A stretch of 64,000 bases of DNA, taken from assembly GCF_900090285.1 (NCBI RefSeq), contig NZ_LT607754.1, positions 806,001 through 870,000 on the forward strand, written 5' to 3'. This document shows positions 1 through 9,259 of the stretch, one piece after another. Under the pieces are notes generated by a model. That model saw only the letters and a list, made by a program, of their open reading frames with translations. It made no database searches and was not told where the DNA came from. This DNA comes from Micromonospora inositola. GTDB taxonomy: Bacteria > Actinomycetota > Actinomycetes > Mycobacteriales > Micromonosporaceae. Numbering within the stretch: position 1 is the stretch's first letter; every line of letters begins with the position of its first letter. The position numbers and the translations under genes are program-made.

Positions 1-655
1 TCGGCTGCTCCGGAAAGAACTCGCCGTGCCGGCGCATGAACTCGGCGAACGCGTCGGTGGTGTCCTCGGCGCGGGCGTGCCGGGCCAGCAGGTCGTTGAG
101 GTCCCGCATCATCTCGGCGAGCTGCCGCTGGGCGGCCGGGTCGGCGGCGGCCCGCGCCGCGTCCCGCAGCCCGGCGAAGCGCTGCTCCAGCACCTCGCCG
201 CGGAGCCCGTCGAGGATCCGCTGGTACGTCTGCCGGGCCTCGTCGCTGGCCCACTGGTAGCCGGACAGCTCCTCCACCGCCCGGGCCGTCGAGCGGGGCA
301 GGTTGTCCAGCACCGCCTCGGCGAAGCGGGCGTCGTCGCCGTCGCGGCCGCGCAGCTCGTCCCGCTCGGCGGCGAGCGCCTGGTCGAGCAGGGCCCGGGC
401 CCGGGTCACCGCCCCGTCCAGGTCGCCCCGGCGCAGCGCGTCGCGGCGCAGCCGCCGGGCCCGGGCGGCCAGCTCGTCCAGGCCGCCCCGCCCCTGCGGG
501 CCCCGTCGCAGCAGGTCGCGCAGCGCCTCCCGGAGGCTGCCGCCGTTCAGCACCTCGGCGCCGACCGCGTCCACCGCGGCGCGCACGTCGTACGGCGGGG
601 CGAGCGGGTCGGGCCCGCCGCGCCACTGGCCGTACCGGAACCGGTTGCCGGCCAT
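1..655 (-). CDS. VWA-type partner of MoxR-like ATPase (partial, C-terminus off window)
   Basis: The start codon ATG lies two bases after the stop of the ATPase gene at 658-2112, so the two are translationally coupled. About 218 residues are visible, beginning MAGNRFRYGQWRGGPDPLAPP. They are helical and rich in Arg, Ala, Asp and Glu, with no signal peptide or membrane segment. A von Willebrand A domain with a MIDAS motif would normally follow in the C-terminal half, which lies outside the window, so the VWA assignment is inferred from the neighbour and the N-terminal style. Pairs of AAA ATPase and VWA protein usually remodel target complexes or help insert metals. The substrate here is unknown. 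Confidence 0.6.
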   Translation of the reverse strand, partial: MAGNRFRYGQWRGGPDPLAPPYDVRAAVDAVGAEVLNGGSLREALRDLLRRGPQGRGGLDELAARARRLRRDALRRGDLDGAVTRARALLDQALAAERDELRGRDGDDARFAEAVLDNLPRSTARAVEELSGYQWASDEARQTYQRILDGLRGEVLEQRFAGLRDAARAAADPAAQRQLAEMMRDLNDLLARHARAEDTTDAFAEFMRRHGEFFPEQP

Positions 656-657
656 GG

Positions 658-2112
658 TCAGCCCCGGCCGCCGTAGACGGTGCGACCCGACTCGGTGACG
701 TCCTTGCCGAGCCGGCGGGTCAGGTGCAGCCCCTCCAGGACGAACTCGACCCCGGCGGCGGCCTCCTCCGGGGTGGGCGCGTCACCCAGCCCGAGCCGGT
801 CGAGGACCTTGGCCAGCCCGTCCACCGGACCGACCTGGCGCAGCAGCTCGGCCGAGGAGACCAGCTCCCCGGTCTCGATCACAGTGCCCTCGGCGACCAG
901 CCCGGTGAACCCGGACAGGTCCAGCCCGGCGAGCCGGGCCCGGAACGTCTCGGCGGTGGCGGTGCGCAGCAGGTGGGCCAGCACCTCGATCTCCCGGCCC
1001 TCCTCGCCGCTCTCGAACTCCACCTTGCCACGCAGGGTGGAGGTGACGGAGACGGCGTCACCGACCCGGGCGACGGGCGCCTCGGCGCGTACCCCCTCGG
1101 CAGCGGGAGCTGCGGCGAGCAGGCCGGCGCGGCGCAGCGCGGCGGCGGCGACCGTCTCGGCGGCGGCGATGGCGAACCGGGCGGAGACGCCGGAGCGCGG
1201 ATCCACCGACGGCGACTCGCGGACCGCGCGGGCGAACCGGGCCAGCACCTCCAGCACGTGCTCCGGCACCTCGGCGACCAGGCCGGCCTCCTGCCGGATC
1301 AGCGCCAGCTCCAGCTCCAGGTCGACGGGGTAGTGGGTGCGGACCTCCGCGCCGAAGCGGTCCTTGAGCGGAGTGATGATCCGGCCCCGGTTGGTGTAGT
1401 CCTCCGGGTTGGCGCTGGCCACCAGGAGCAGGTCCAGCGGCAGCCGCAGCTGGTAGCCGCGGACCTGGATGTCCCGCTCCTCCAGCACGTTCAGCAGCGC
1501 CACCTGGATGCGTTCGGCCAGGTCGGGCAGCTCGTTGACGGCGAAGATACCGCGGTTGGTGCGCGGCACCAGTCCGAAGTGGATGGTCTCCGGGTCGCCG
1601 AGGGTGCGCCCCTGGGCGATCCGGATCGGGTCCACGTCGCCGATCAGGTCGCCGACGCTGGTGTCCGGGGTAGCCAGCTTCTCGCCGTACCGCATCGAGC
1701 GGTGCAGCCAGCCGATCGGCAGGTCGTCACCGGCCTCGGCGACCAGCGCGCGGGAGGCCGGGGTGAGCGGGTGCAGCGGGTGCTCGTTGAGCACCGAGCC
1801 GGGGATGACCGGGGTCCACTCGTCGAGCAGCGCGCCGAGCGAGCGGATCAGCCGGGTCTTGCCCTGGCCGCGCTCGCCGAGCAGCACCATGTCGTGGCCG
1901 GCGAGCAGGGCCCGCTCGACCTCCGGCAACACCGTGTCCTCGTAGCCGACGATGCCGGGGAAGCGGTCCTCGCCGGCGCGCATCCGGGCGAGAAGGTTGT
2001 CGCGGATCTCCTGCTTGACCGTGCGGTAGTGATGGCCGGACGCCCGCAGTTCGCCGAGCGTGCCGGGCAGGTCGGCGGGCGGGACCGGGGAAACCTGGTT
2101 GGGCGCAGTCAC
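658..2112 (-). CDS. MoxR/magnesium-chelatase-like AAA+ ATPase
   Basis: A 484-residue cytoplasmic ATPase. Walker A is GERGQGKT at about residues 79-86. A Walker B-like stretch (GIFAVNELPDL) is followed by sensor-type residues (LLLVASANPEDYTNRGR), as in the magnesium chelatase I/MoxR clade. The C-terminal third is a helical lid. It is longer than ordinary MoxR proteins of about 330 residues, including the other MoxR in this window at 48525. The GTG start at 2112 is chosen because homology begins soon after it; another GTG lies 14 codons upstream and neither has a strong Shine-Dalgarno sequence. The partner VWA-type gene follows directly. Confidence 0.85.
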   Translation of the reverse strand: MTAPNQVSPVPPADLPGTLGELRASGHHYRTVKQEIRDNLLARMRAGEDRFPGIVGYEDTVLPEVERALLAGHDMVLLGERGQGKTRLIRSLGALLDEWTPVIPGSVLNEHPLHPLTPASRALVAEAGDDLPIGWLHRSMRYGEKLATPDTSVGDLIGDVDPIRIAQGRTLGDPETIHFGLVPRTNRGIFAVNELPDLAERIQVALLNVLEERDIQVRGYQLRLPLDLLLVASANPEDYTNRGRIITPLKDRFGAEVRTHYPVDLELELALIRQEAGLVAEVPEHVLEVLARFARAVRESPSVDPRSGVSARFAIAAAETVAAAALRRAGLLAAAPAAEGVRAEAPVARVGDAVSVTSTLRGKVEFESGEEGREIEVLAHLLRTATAETFRARLAGLDLSGFTGLVAEGTVIETGELVSSAELLRQVGPVDGLAKVLDRLGLGDAPTPEEAAAGVEFVLEGLHLTRRLGKDVTESGRTVYGGRG

Positions 2113-2171
2113 CCGGCCAACGCTAGCGCGGTCGGTCACCCGGCCGCCCGCTTCGGACCAGATCATCCCAG

Positions 2172-3248
2172 TCATCCGCGGCCGCAGCGGCGGCAGACTC
2201 CCCGCCGGCGCAGGTGGTAGGCCAGCGCCGCCGCGCCGAGGGCGACCCCCCACAGCGGCCAGAACAGCATCGGCAGGGTGGTCAGGCTGAGGCCGCCCGC
2301 CATGGCCCAGAACCGCGGGTTGCTGACCAGCCCGAGGGAGGCGGCGGTGACCGAGACGGCGACCAGCCCCGCCGGGACGACGGCGAGCCCGATCGGCACC
2401 CGCCGACCAGCCAGGCCGATCATCCAACGCGGGAAGCGCTCCCCCCAGGGCCGGACCAGGCCGAGGGTGAGCACCGCGCCGACGGTGGCGAAGGCGCCCA
2501 GGCCGGCGCCGGCCCAGACCAGGCCGGTCTCCTGCATTTCGGCCAGGAAGTCCCGGGAGATCCCGAGCGGGATCCCGGCCGCCCAGGCGAACCGGACGGC
2601 CGCGTAGGTCACCGGGATCACGGCCGCGACCCCGGCCGCCCACCGACCCCACCGGGTCGCCGACGCCGCCGTGGTCCAGCCGCGCGGGTCGTCGCCGCGC
2701 CCACAGGCCAGGCAGGCTCCCGTGGTACGCCGCTGCCCGGCCAGCAGCGCCCCGGCCAGCAGGATCCCGCCGACCAGTGCCGCGCATCGGGCGAAGAGCG
2801 CCCAGGTGAAGATGTCGGCGTAGTCGACCGGGGGCCAGCCGAACGGGGCGCCGAGGATCAGCATCGGCGCGTAGCCGAGCACGATCAGCACCCGGGCGTC
2901 GGGCACCACGACGGCGAGGGCGAAGGCGAGCGCCCAGCCGTAGCCGAGCGGCAGGGCGCGGGGCAGGCCGCGTACCGTGCCGGCGCCGGTCATCACCAGG
3001 GCGGCGACCGCCCCGGCCAGCAGCAGCCCGGCGAACAGTGGGGCACCGACCGCGACCGGCACGAACCGCAGCAGGTTCACCCCGCCGCCGTGCGGGTCGT
3101 TGGCGCCGAACGGGTAGCCGGTGCCGGTGAGGGTGGCCACCAGGGCCAGTGCGCCCCAGCCACCCAGCCAGGCGGCGGCGAGCGGCGGGGCCAGGTCGAG
3201 TCGGAGCCGGCCGGCCCGCCGGGGTGGGGAATCGGTGGTCGTCGTCAT
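2172..3248 (-). CDS. polytopic membrane protein with two CxxC-GRG motifs
   Basis: A 358-residue integral membrane protein with roughly eight to ten hydrophobic segments from residue 18 onward. No enzymatic motif is recognised. Two short cysteine pairs stand out: CLACGRG in a central loop, and CRRCGRG at the extreme C-terminus. They resemble halves of a zinc ribbon and could be cytoplasmic metal-binding or redox sites. It lies 72 bases downstream of the response-regulator gene on the same strand, so the two-component pair may regulate or be co-transcribed with it. Function unknown. Confidence 0.75.
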   Translation of the reverse strand: MTTTTDSPPRRAGRLRLDLAPPLAAAWLGGWGALALVATLTGTGYPFGANDPHGGGVNLLRFVPVAVGAPLFAGLLLAGAVAALVMTGAGTVRGLPRALPLGYGWALAFALAVVVPDARVLIVLGYAPMLILGAPFGWPPVDYADIFTWALFARCAALVGGILLAGALLAGQRRTTGACLACGRGDDPRGWTTAASATRWGRWAAGVAAVIPVTYAAVRFAWAAGIPLGISRDFLAEMQETGLVWAGAGLGAFATVGAVLTLGLVRPWGERFPRWMIGLAGRRVPIGLAVVPAGLVAVSVTAASLGLVSNPRFWAMAGGLSLTTLPMLFWPLWGVALGAAALAYHLRRRGVCRRCGRG

Positions 3249-3320
3249 GGCTCCAGCCTCGGCCGCGACGGGCCGCCGCCCCTCCCCAGCGGTGTGGAAC
3301 CCGCTCCCCCACTGAGGGGA

Positions 3321-3971
3321 TCAGCCGGTAGGGACGACGAAGCCCGACTCGTACGCGGCGATGACCGCCTGGGTGCGGTCCCGGACGCCGAGCTTGGTCA
3401 GCACGTTGCCGACGTGCGTCTTCACCGTCTCGGTCCCGACCACCAGGTGCGCGGCGATCTCGGTGTTGGACAGGCCGGTGGCCATCAGCCGGAGCACCTC
3501 CGCCTCCCGCTCGGTGAGCCGGGCCGCCCGCAGCCCGTCCCCGCCCCGCCCGCCGTACGCGCCGGCGAGCTGCCGGATCGCCGCCGGGAAGAGCAGCGAC
3601 TCCCCGTTGGCGACCACCCGGACCGCCTCGACCACCTCGGCGGGACGGGCCCGCTTGAGCAGGAAGCCACTGGCCCCGGCGCGCAGCGCGTCGTAGACGT
3701 ACTGGTCGTTGGCGAAGGTGGTGATCACCAGGATCCGGGGCGGGTCGGCCGAGGTGGCGAGCAGTTGCCGGGTGGCCTGGATGCCGTCGATTGCCGGCAT
3801 CCGGACGTCCATCAGCACCACCCGGGGGCGCAGCTTCGCCACCAGGGGCGGCACCTCGGCGCCGTCGGCGGCCTCCCCGACCACCCGCAGGTCCGGCTGG
3901 GCGTCGATGATCGCCCGCAGCCCGACCCGGATCAGCTCGTCGTCGTCGACGATCAGCACGTCGATGGTCAC
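3321..3971 (-). CDS. NarL/LuxR-family response regulator
   Basis: A 216-residue DNA-binding response regulator. The receiver domain occupies residues 1-120, with the acidic pocket VDDDE near residues 8-12, the phospho-acceptor Asp55 in VVLMDVRMP and the conserved Lys in FLLKRA. The C-terminal LuxR helix-turn-helix (LTEREAEVLRLMATGLSN onward) occupies about residues 150-205. GTG 3971 is chosen over a start 8 codons upstream because GGAAGGGG sits just ahead of it and the receiver begins at once. It is encoded 58 bases after the histidine kinase, its probable cognate sensor. Confidence 0.93.
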   Translation of the reverse strand: MTIDVLIVDDDELIRVGLRAIIDAQPDLRVVGEAADGAEVPPLVAKLRPRVVLMDVRMPAIDGIQATRQLLATSADPPRILVITTFANDQYVYDALRAGASGFLLKRARPAEVVEAVRVVANGESLLFPAAIRQLAGAYGGRGGDGLRAARLTEREAEVLRLMATGLSNTEIAAHLVVGTETVKTHVGNVLTKLGVRDRTQAVIAAYESGFVVPTG

Positions 3972-4029
3972 CCCGCGCCCCCTTCCCGGCCGCACCGCGC
4001 CCCCCGCCCGGCCCCGGCGGGACCGCCCG

Positions 4030-5334
4030 TCACCGCGTCCCGCTCCGGGGCACCGGCAGGTGTACCTCCACCCGCCAGCGCCCGTCGTCCGGGCCGGCGG
4101 TCAGCCGCCCGCCGAGCAGCAGCACCCGCTCCCGCATGCCGTCCAGGCCGCGTCCGCCCCGCCCCGGTCCGGTCGTGCCGTGCAGGCCGTTGACCAGCTC
4201 GATCTCCAGACTCCGACAACTCCAGCTCGGCGCGTCTGACGCCGCGCCGGGACCTGGAGCCGTTGCCGGGCGCACGTCGACCCGCAGCGTCACCGGGCCG
4301 CGGCCGTGCCGGGCCGCGTTGGTCAGCCCCTCCTGGACGATCCGGTACCCCTCCCGGGAGACCGCCGACGGCAACTCCCCGACCGCCCCGGTGACCCGCG
4401 ACTCCACCGCCAGGCCGGCGGCCCGGGTGTCGGCGACCAGCCGGTCCAGCTGGCTCAGGGTGCGCTGTGGCGCGGTGCCGGCCGGTGCCCGTGCCCCCGT
4501 CTCACTCTCCCGGAGCAGCCCGAGCACGTGGTCCAGGTCGTCCATGGCGTGCCGGCTGGTCTCCTCGATCGCGCGCAGCGCCCGGCGGGCGAACTCCGGG
4601 TCGGCGTCGAGCAACTGCCGGGCGGCGCCGGCCTGGAGCGTCGCCACGGTCAGCGCGTGCCCGACGGAGTCGTGCAGCTCTCGGGCCAGGCGGTTCCGCT
4701 CGGCGAGCCGGGTGGCCCGGGCCTCCAGGGCGGCGAGCCGCTCCCCGTGGGACGGGCCGAGCAGCACCGGCGCCATCGACGCGGCGAGCGCGCCCAGCCC
4801 GGCCACGGCGTACCCCAGCCCGACCAGCAGCACCACCCCGGTCAGGGTCAGCCAGCCCGGGTGCCGCCCGGTCAGCGGGCCGACCGCGTCGCCCTCCGCC
4901 TGCCCGGTGTCGATGCCGAACTGCTGGGCGATGAAGACCAGCGCCATCGGGAAGGCGCTGATCGCCGCGAACAGCACCAGACCCCCGGTGACCAGGTGCA
5001 GGGCGATCCAGAGCGCGGAGCGCAGCCGGGTCTCCCGGTCGATCGGGTGGCCCGCCGCCGGTTCCGGCAGGTCGACCTCGAGCAACGCCCGGGCGGCGGC
5101 GATCTCCAGCGCCCGGCTCCCGCTCAGGAAGACCGGCACGGCCGCGATGACCGCGGCCACCAGCAGCAGCCCGATGGCCAGCGGCCGGGGTACGTCGTCG
5201 TTGGTCAGCAACTGGGCGAAGGCCGCCGCGAGTAGCGCGTACGGCAGCGCGAGCACCCCGCCCAGCAGCAGGAACACGGCGCGCCGCCAGGTGCTCCGGT
5301 GCACCAGCGGCCCCAACAGCCCGCGGATCGTCAC
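4030..5334 (-). CDS. membrane sensor histidine kinase (HisKA_3 type)
   Basis: A 434-residue sensor kinase. Hydrophobic segments near residues 18-42, 52-70, 108-135 and 162-190 form a membrane domain. The dimerisation and phosphoacceptor helix follows, with His221 in RELHDSVGHAL, then a HATPase_c domain with an N-box (IVQEGLTNAARHG) and a Gly-rich G box (GRGGRGLDGMRERV). This architecture is typical of NarX/DesK-like kinases paired with NarL-type regulators, and such a regulator is the next gene. The start is GTG at 5334. The input signal is unknown; no extracellular sensor domain of any size is visible. Confidence 0.92.
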   Translation of the reverse strand: MTIRGLLGPLVHRSTWRRAVFLLLGGVLALPYALLAAAFAQLLTNDDVPRPLAIGLLLVAAVIAAVPVFLSGSRALEIAAARALLEVDLPEPAAGHPIDRETRLRSALWIALHLVTGGLVLFAAISAFPMALVFIAQQFGIDTGQAEGDAVGPLTGRHPGWLTLTGVVLLVGLGYAVAGLGALAASMAPVLLGPSHGERLAALEARATRLAERNRLARELHDSVGHALTVATLQAGAARQLLDADPEFARRALRAIEETSRHAMDDLDHVLGLLRESETGARAPAGTAPQRTLSQLDRLVADTRAAGLAVESRVTGAVGELPSAVSREGYRIVQEGLTNAARHGRGPVTLRVDVRPATAPGPGAASDAPSWSCRSLEIELVNGLHGTTGPGRGGRGLDGMRERVLLLGGRLTAGPDDGRWRVEVHLPVPRSGTR

Positions 5335-5412
5335 GCGGCCATTCTCCCGCCGAGCGACGCCTGGTCGACTCCCCCACGTCGGGGAGATCGCCGCCCCCGG
5401 GTCGGGGAACGG

Positions 5413-5910
5413 TCAACGGTGCTCGTCGACGTACTTCCCCGGGTCCTTGTCCTGGAAGCGCAGGTTCCGGCCGTTCTTGTGCTCGCCGTAGAACTTCAGC
5501 CAGCGCGACCCCAGCTCCGCCCGCAGCTCGGCGCCGGCGTGCCGGCGGAAGTCGGGCAGCGCCTCGTCCTCCTCCTCGGCCAGGTGCTCGCTGTTCTCCC
5601 GGCGGGCCGTCCACACCGCCGCCCACCACTGGTCGGAGCCGACCGGATGCTTCTTGGCCTCGGCGATCGCGTCCCGGATCTTGTTGTGGTCGCCGACCGC
5701 GTCCTCGGTCTCGTCCTCGCCGTCGTCGCCGTGCTTCACCAGGTGCGGGTAGAGGATCGCCTCCTCCGCCTCGGCGTGGATGTCCAGGTGCAGCGCGAGC
5801 GCGTCCCAGATCGCCAGCAGCTCGGCGTCGTCCCGGGCGTCGTCGAGCCGGGCGAAGCCGCGCCGGAAGGCGGCGTGGTCGTCGAGGATGAGGGCGGTGA
5901 TGTCGTCCAT
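5413..5910 (-). CDS. hemerythrin HHE domain protein
   Basis: A 165-residue soluble protein starting MDDITALILDDHAAFRRGFA. It shows spaced His and Glu residues typical of a di-iron four-helix hemerythrin bundle: DDHAAF near residue 11, LHLDIHAEAEEAILYP near 45-60, and ENSEHLAEEEDEALP near 115. Such proteins bind oxygen, nitric oxide or iron, or sense redox state. GGAAGG lies 8 bases upstream of the ATG. An in-frame GTG three codons earlier is less likely. The gene follows an aldo/keto reductase stop by only five bases, so the two are probably co-transcribed. Confidence 0.9.
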   Translation of the reverse strand: MDDITALILDDHAAFRRGFARLDDARDDAELLAIWDALALHLDIHAEAEEAILYPHLVKHGDDGEDETEDAVGDHNKIRDAIAEAKKHPVGSDQWWAAVWTARRENSEHLAEEEDEALPDFRRHAGAELRAELGSRWLKFYGEHKNGRNLRFQDKDPGKYVDEHR

Positions 5911-5915
5911 GATGG

Positions 5916-6884
5916 TCACCTTCCGGTACGGGCGCGGACCAGCTTGGGCACCGCGGCGAGCCCGGTGATCGGGCGGAACTGTCGGGCCTCGGTGGACAGG
6001 GCGGCGTATTCGTCGTCGGTCAGGTCGATCTCGGCGGCGGCCGCGTTGCGTTCCATCTGCTCCACGCTGGATGCGCCGGGGATGGCCACCACGTTGGGGT
6101 GGCGCAGCACATGGGCCAGGGCGATCTGGCTGGGGGTGGCGTCGTGCGCGTCGGCCACCTCGCGCAGCGTGGCGATCAGCGCGGTGCCGCGGTCCAGGTT
6201 CTCCGGCAGGAAGTACGGGTTGGCCCGGCGCACCGCCCCGCTCGGCGGGTTCTTCGCGTCGTACCGGCCGGAGAGGAAGCCCTGCGCCAGCGGGCTGTAC
6301 GCGATGACGACCCGACCCGCCTGCTCCGCGTACGGGATCAGGTCCTCCTCCGGGCCGCGGTCGACCATGCTGTAGCGGACCTGGTTGCTCAGCACCCGGC
6401 GGCCCAGCGCGGCCTCGGCGAACCGCCAGCGGCGCAGATGGTAGTTGCTGACCCCTACCTCGCCGACCAGCCCGACGTCCTGGAGGACGCGCATGCCGCG
6501 CATGGTGGTGGTGTCGGCGACCACCGGGTTGGGCTGGTGCACCTGGTAGAGGTCGATGCTGCTGACCCCGAGCCGGGCGGCGGAGGCCACCGCGCGCTGC
6601 TGGACCACCGGGGCGATCGGCAGCACCGGGAAGATCTTGCTGGCCACCACGACCTTGGCTCGGTCGTCGCCGAGCGCCGCGCCGAGGATCCGCTCGCTGC
6701 GGCCGAAGCCGTACAGCTCGGCGGTGTCGAAGAGGGTGACCCCGAGCTCGAGCGCCCGCCGCACGATGTCCGCCGCCCGGCGCTCGTAGTCCGGGCCGTA
6801 ACCCCACTCCTTCGACCCGAACTGCCAGGTGCCCAGGCCGATCTTGGAGATGGGCTTGGGGGTGTCGAGCTGGACGAAGCGCAT
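5916..6884 (-). CDS. aldo/keto reductase
   Basis: A 322-residue NADPH-dependent oxidoreductase with the (beta/alpha)8 aldo/keto reductase fold. The tetrad residues are visible as FDTAELYG (Asp and Tyr), VASKIF (Lys) and YQVHQPNP (His). The C-terminal cofactor segment IPGASSVEQMERNAAAAE is typical. Start ATG 6884 (MRFVQLDTPKPISKIGLGTW) sits where the family begins; the open frame runs 21 codons further upstream but without family similarity. It is divergent from a second aldo/keto reductase at 7004 and upstream of the hemerythrin gene. The physiological substrate cannot be inferred. Confidence 0.9.
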   Translation of the reverse strand: MRFVQLDTPKPISKIGLGTWQFGSKEWGYGPDYERRAADIVRRALELGVTLFDTAELYGFGRSERILGAALGDDRAKVVVASKIFPVLPIAPVVQQRAVASAARLGVSSIDLYQVHQPNPVVADTTTMRGMRVLQDVGLVGEVGVSNYHLRRWRFAEAALGRRVLSNQVRYSMVDRGPEEDLIPYAEQAGRVVIAYSPLAQGFLSGRYDAKNPPSGAVRRANPYFLPENLDRGTALIATLREVADAHDATPSQIALAHVLRHPNVVAIPGASSVEQMERNAAAAEIDLTDDEYAALSTEARQFRPITGLAAVPKLVRARTGR

Positions 6885-7003
6885 GGCCTCGAAGCTACCC
6901 GGCAGGGCGGATCGGCACGCCCGTTCCGACGCCCGCGCCCTCCGCACTTCCGCCGCGACCTCTGGCCGCGGAGCCGCCCGGGGGCGGGGCTAGGGTCTTC
7001 GGA

Positions 7004-7993
7004 GTGACCTACCTTGCCGCCGATGAGCGCTACGACACCATGACCTACCGGCGCAGCGGACGCAGTGGGCTCCCGCTGCCCGCCATCTCGCTGGGGCTGT
7101 GGCACAACTTCGGGCCGGACCGCCCGTTCGAGCGGCAGCGGGACATCATCCGCCGCGCCTTCGACCTCGGGATCACCCACTTCGACCTGGCCAACAACTA
7201 CGGCCCGCCGCCCGGCTCAGCGGAGGAGAACTTCGGCCGGCTGCTCGCCACCGACCTCAAGCCGTACCGGGACGAGCTGGTCGTCTCCAGCAAGGCCGGC
7301 TATCTGATGTGGCCGGGCCCGTACGGCGAGTGGGGTTCGCGCAAGTACCTGATCTCCTCGCTGGACCAGTCGCTGCGCCGGATGGGGCTGGACTACGTCG
7401 ACGTCTTCTACTCCCACCGGTTCGACCCGGACACTCCCCTGGAGGAGACGATGGGCGCGCTCGACGCGATCGTCCGCTCCGGCAAGGCGCTCTACGTCGG
7501 CGTCTCGAACCACAACTCCGAGCAGACCGCCCGGGCCGCCGCCATCCTGCGGGACCTGGGTACGCCGCTGCTGATCAACCAGCCGTCGTACTCGATGCTC
7601 AACCGCTGGATCGAGGACGACGGCCTGCTCGACACGCTGGAGAACGTGGGCGCCGGCTGCATCGCGTACAGCCCGCTCGCGCAGGGCCTGCTCACCGACC
7701 GCTACCTCGGCGGCATCCCCGCGGACTCCCGGGTACGCACCAGCGTGTTCCTCAACGAGAGCGACCTCAGCCCGGAGAAGATGGCCACGATCCGGGCGCT
7801 CGGCGCGATCGCCGAGCGGCGCGGCCAGTCGCTGGCCCAGTTGGCGCTGGCCTGGGCGCTGCGCGACCCACGGATGACCAGCCTGATCATCGGCGCGAGC
7901 AGCGTGGCACAGCTCGAGGGGAACGTGGCCGCGCTGGACAACCTCGACTTCACCACCGAGGAGCTGGCCGAGATCGACCATCACCTGGGCTGA
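7004..7993 (+). CDS. mgrA: aldo/keto reductase, YghZ/MgrA-like
   Basis: A 329-residue aldo/keto reductase of the YghZ group, which reduces L-glyceraldehyde 3-phosphate and other aldehydes. It has the group's opening (YRRSGRSGLPLPAISLGLW), FDLANNYGPPPGSAEENFG carrying the catalytic Asp and Tyr, VSSKAGY with the Lys, and VDVFYSHRFDPDTPLEET with the His. It ends with the NADPH-binding IIGASSVAQLEGNVAAL. The start is GTG 7004. A TAGGGT sequence about 13 bases upstream could be the -10 of a near-leaderless promoter. It is divergently arranged with the reductase at 5916. The symbol follows common annotation of the subfamily and is not experimentally based. Confidence 0.88.
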   Translation: MTYLAADERYDTMTYRRSGRSGLPLPAISLGLWHNFGPDRPFERQRDIIRRAFDLGITHFDLANNYGPPPGSAEENFGRLLATDLKPYRDELVVSSKAGYLMWPGPYGEWGSRKYLISSLDQSLRRMGLDYVDVFYSHRFDPDTPLEETMGALDAIVRSGKALYVGVSNHNSEQTARAAAILRDLGTPLLINQPSYSMLNRWIEDDGLLDTLENVGAGCIAYSPLAQGLLTDRYLGGIPADSRVRTSVFLNESDLSPEKMATIRALGAIAERRGQSLAQLALAWALRDPRMTSLIIGASSVAQLEGNVAALDNLDFTTEELAEIDHHLG

Positions 7994-8083
7994 CCCGCGT
8001 TGTCGGACCGCGCCGTCAACGTCCGTCGCCGGACGGCCGCGACGGTGCGGTCCGGCGCACCTTCCCTCGGGGACTGAGCCGGC

Positions 8084-9022
8084 TCACCAGATCCGGCGGC
8101 GGCCGGCACGGTGGTTGCGTACCTCGCAGGTGCGGCCGACCGGCACGCTGCCGGCCCGGCGCAGCCGCATCCCGACGGTGGCCGCCAACAGCACGGTGAC
8201 CACCGCGGCGGCCCCGGCCACCAGCGGCCAGCGGACGCCGCCGAGGTCGGTCACCGAGGCCACCGGCACCCCGGCCTCCGCCGGGACGCCGGCCGCGCCG
8301 CCCGGCGCGGCGGCCGGTGCGAGGGCACCCGGGGTGGCCCGCTCGATGGTGGCGGCCGGACTGGCCGACGGGCCGCCGCGGGCGCCGGACGCGGTGCCGG
8401 AGGACGACCGGAAGACCACGTCGGAGCAGGAGTAGTACGTGTCCTGGGTGTCGGAGTTCTGCCAGATGATGTAGATCAGGTGCCGGCCGCTGCGCCCCGA
8501 CGGCAGCCGCCCCGGCATCTGGTACGCGCCGGCGCGGATCGGCGGGTCGGTGACCGTCAGGAACGGCCGGGTCTCCAGGTCGGCCCAGGTCAGCCGCCGG
8601 CTCGGGTCGTAGGAGGCGGTGGTGGCGTAGAGCCGGAACGTGCCCTTGTGCGGGATCGTGGTCCGGTACTTGAAGGTGTACCGGCCACCGGCGGTCAGCG
8701 TCGTCGCCGGCCAGTCGGTGCGGGCCAGGTCCAGCCCCCGGTACGCGGACAGCCCGCCGCTGCACAGCTCGCCGTCGGGGATCCGCTCCCGGTCCCGGCC
8801 GTCGATCCGGGCGACCCGGATGTTGTCCCACTCCCGTACCGCCGCACCGGCCGCGATCGCCGCGCGGCAGGCTGTCGTCGCCGCGTGGCCGCCCTCCGGG
8901 CCGCAGGCCGCCGCCCGGCTGAGCGGGTCGGTCGGTGCACCGTGCGCGGCGGCGGGCGCGGCGGCGAGCAGCAGGGTCGCGGCGACGACCGCGACGGCGG
9001 CGAGCATTCGGCGTACGGCCAT
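8084..9022 (-). CDS. AA10 lytic polysaccharide monooxygenase, membrane-anchored
   Basis: A 312-residue secreted copper enzyme. The signal peptide (residues 1-26, ending APAAA) leaves His27 at the mature N-terminus (HGAPTDPLSR), the hallmark of the histidine brace. His125 in TIPHKGTF is the likely second brace residue. The family C-terminal signature is present (SGRHLIYIIWQNSD, then YYSCSDVVF). AA10 enzymes cleave chitin or cellulose oxidatively. After the catalytic domain come an Ala/Gly/Pro-rich linker (about residues 200-255), one transmembrane helix (WPLVAGAAAVVTVLLAATV) and a basic tail, so the product should stay on the cell surface. No carbohydrate-binding module is seen. Confidence 0.88.
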   Translation of the reverse strand: MAVRRMLAAVAVVAATLLLAAAPAAAHGAPTDPLSRAAACGPEGGHAATTACRAAIAAGAAVREWDNIRVARIDGRDRERIPDGELCSGGLSAYRGLDLARTDWPATTLTAGGRYTFKYRTTIPHKGTFRLYATTASYDPSRRLTWADLETRPFLTVTDPPIRAGAYQMPGRLPSGRSGRHLIYIIWQNSDTQDTYYSCSDVVFRSSSGTASGARGGPSASPAATIERATPGALAPAAAPGGAAGVPAEAGVPVASVTDLGGVRWPLVAGAAAVVTVLLAATVGMRLRRAGSVPVGRTCEVRNHRAGRRRIW

Positions 9023-9259
9023 GTGATCGACCTCCCGGGCAGAGGTACGGGCGGGGAGCGGCAAAGGTTCGACGGTTACCCCGACGCGCGTCGGCAACGG
9101 GTCGACGACGCCGGCCGGGTGGCTGTTCTTCTCCCCGCGGCGTCTCGGCGGCGCGGGTCAGCCGAACGGTCGATCCGGTGGGGACGGTCCGGTCGGGGGG
9201 CGGCGGGCGGCCCGGGTCTGGCCCTACAGTAACCACACCCTGTGATCAAGGAGCGTCCC

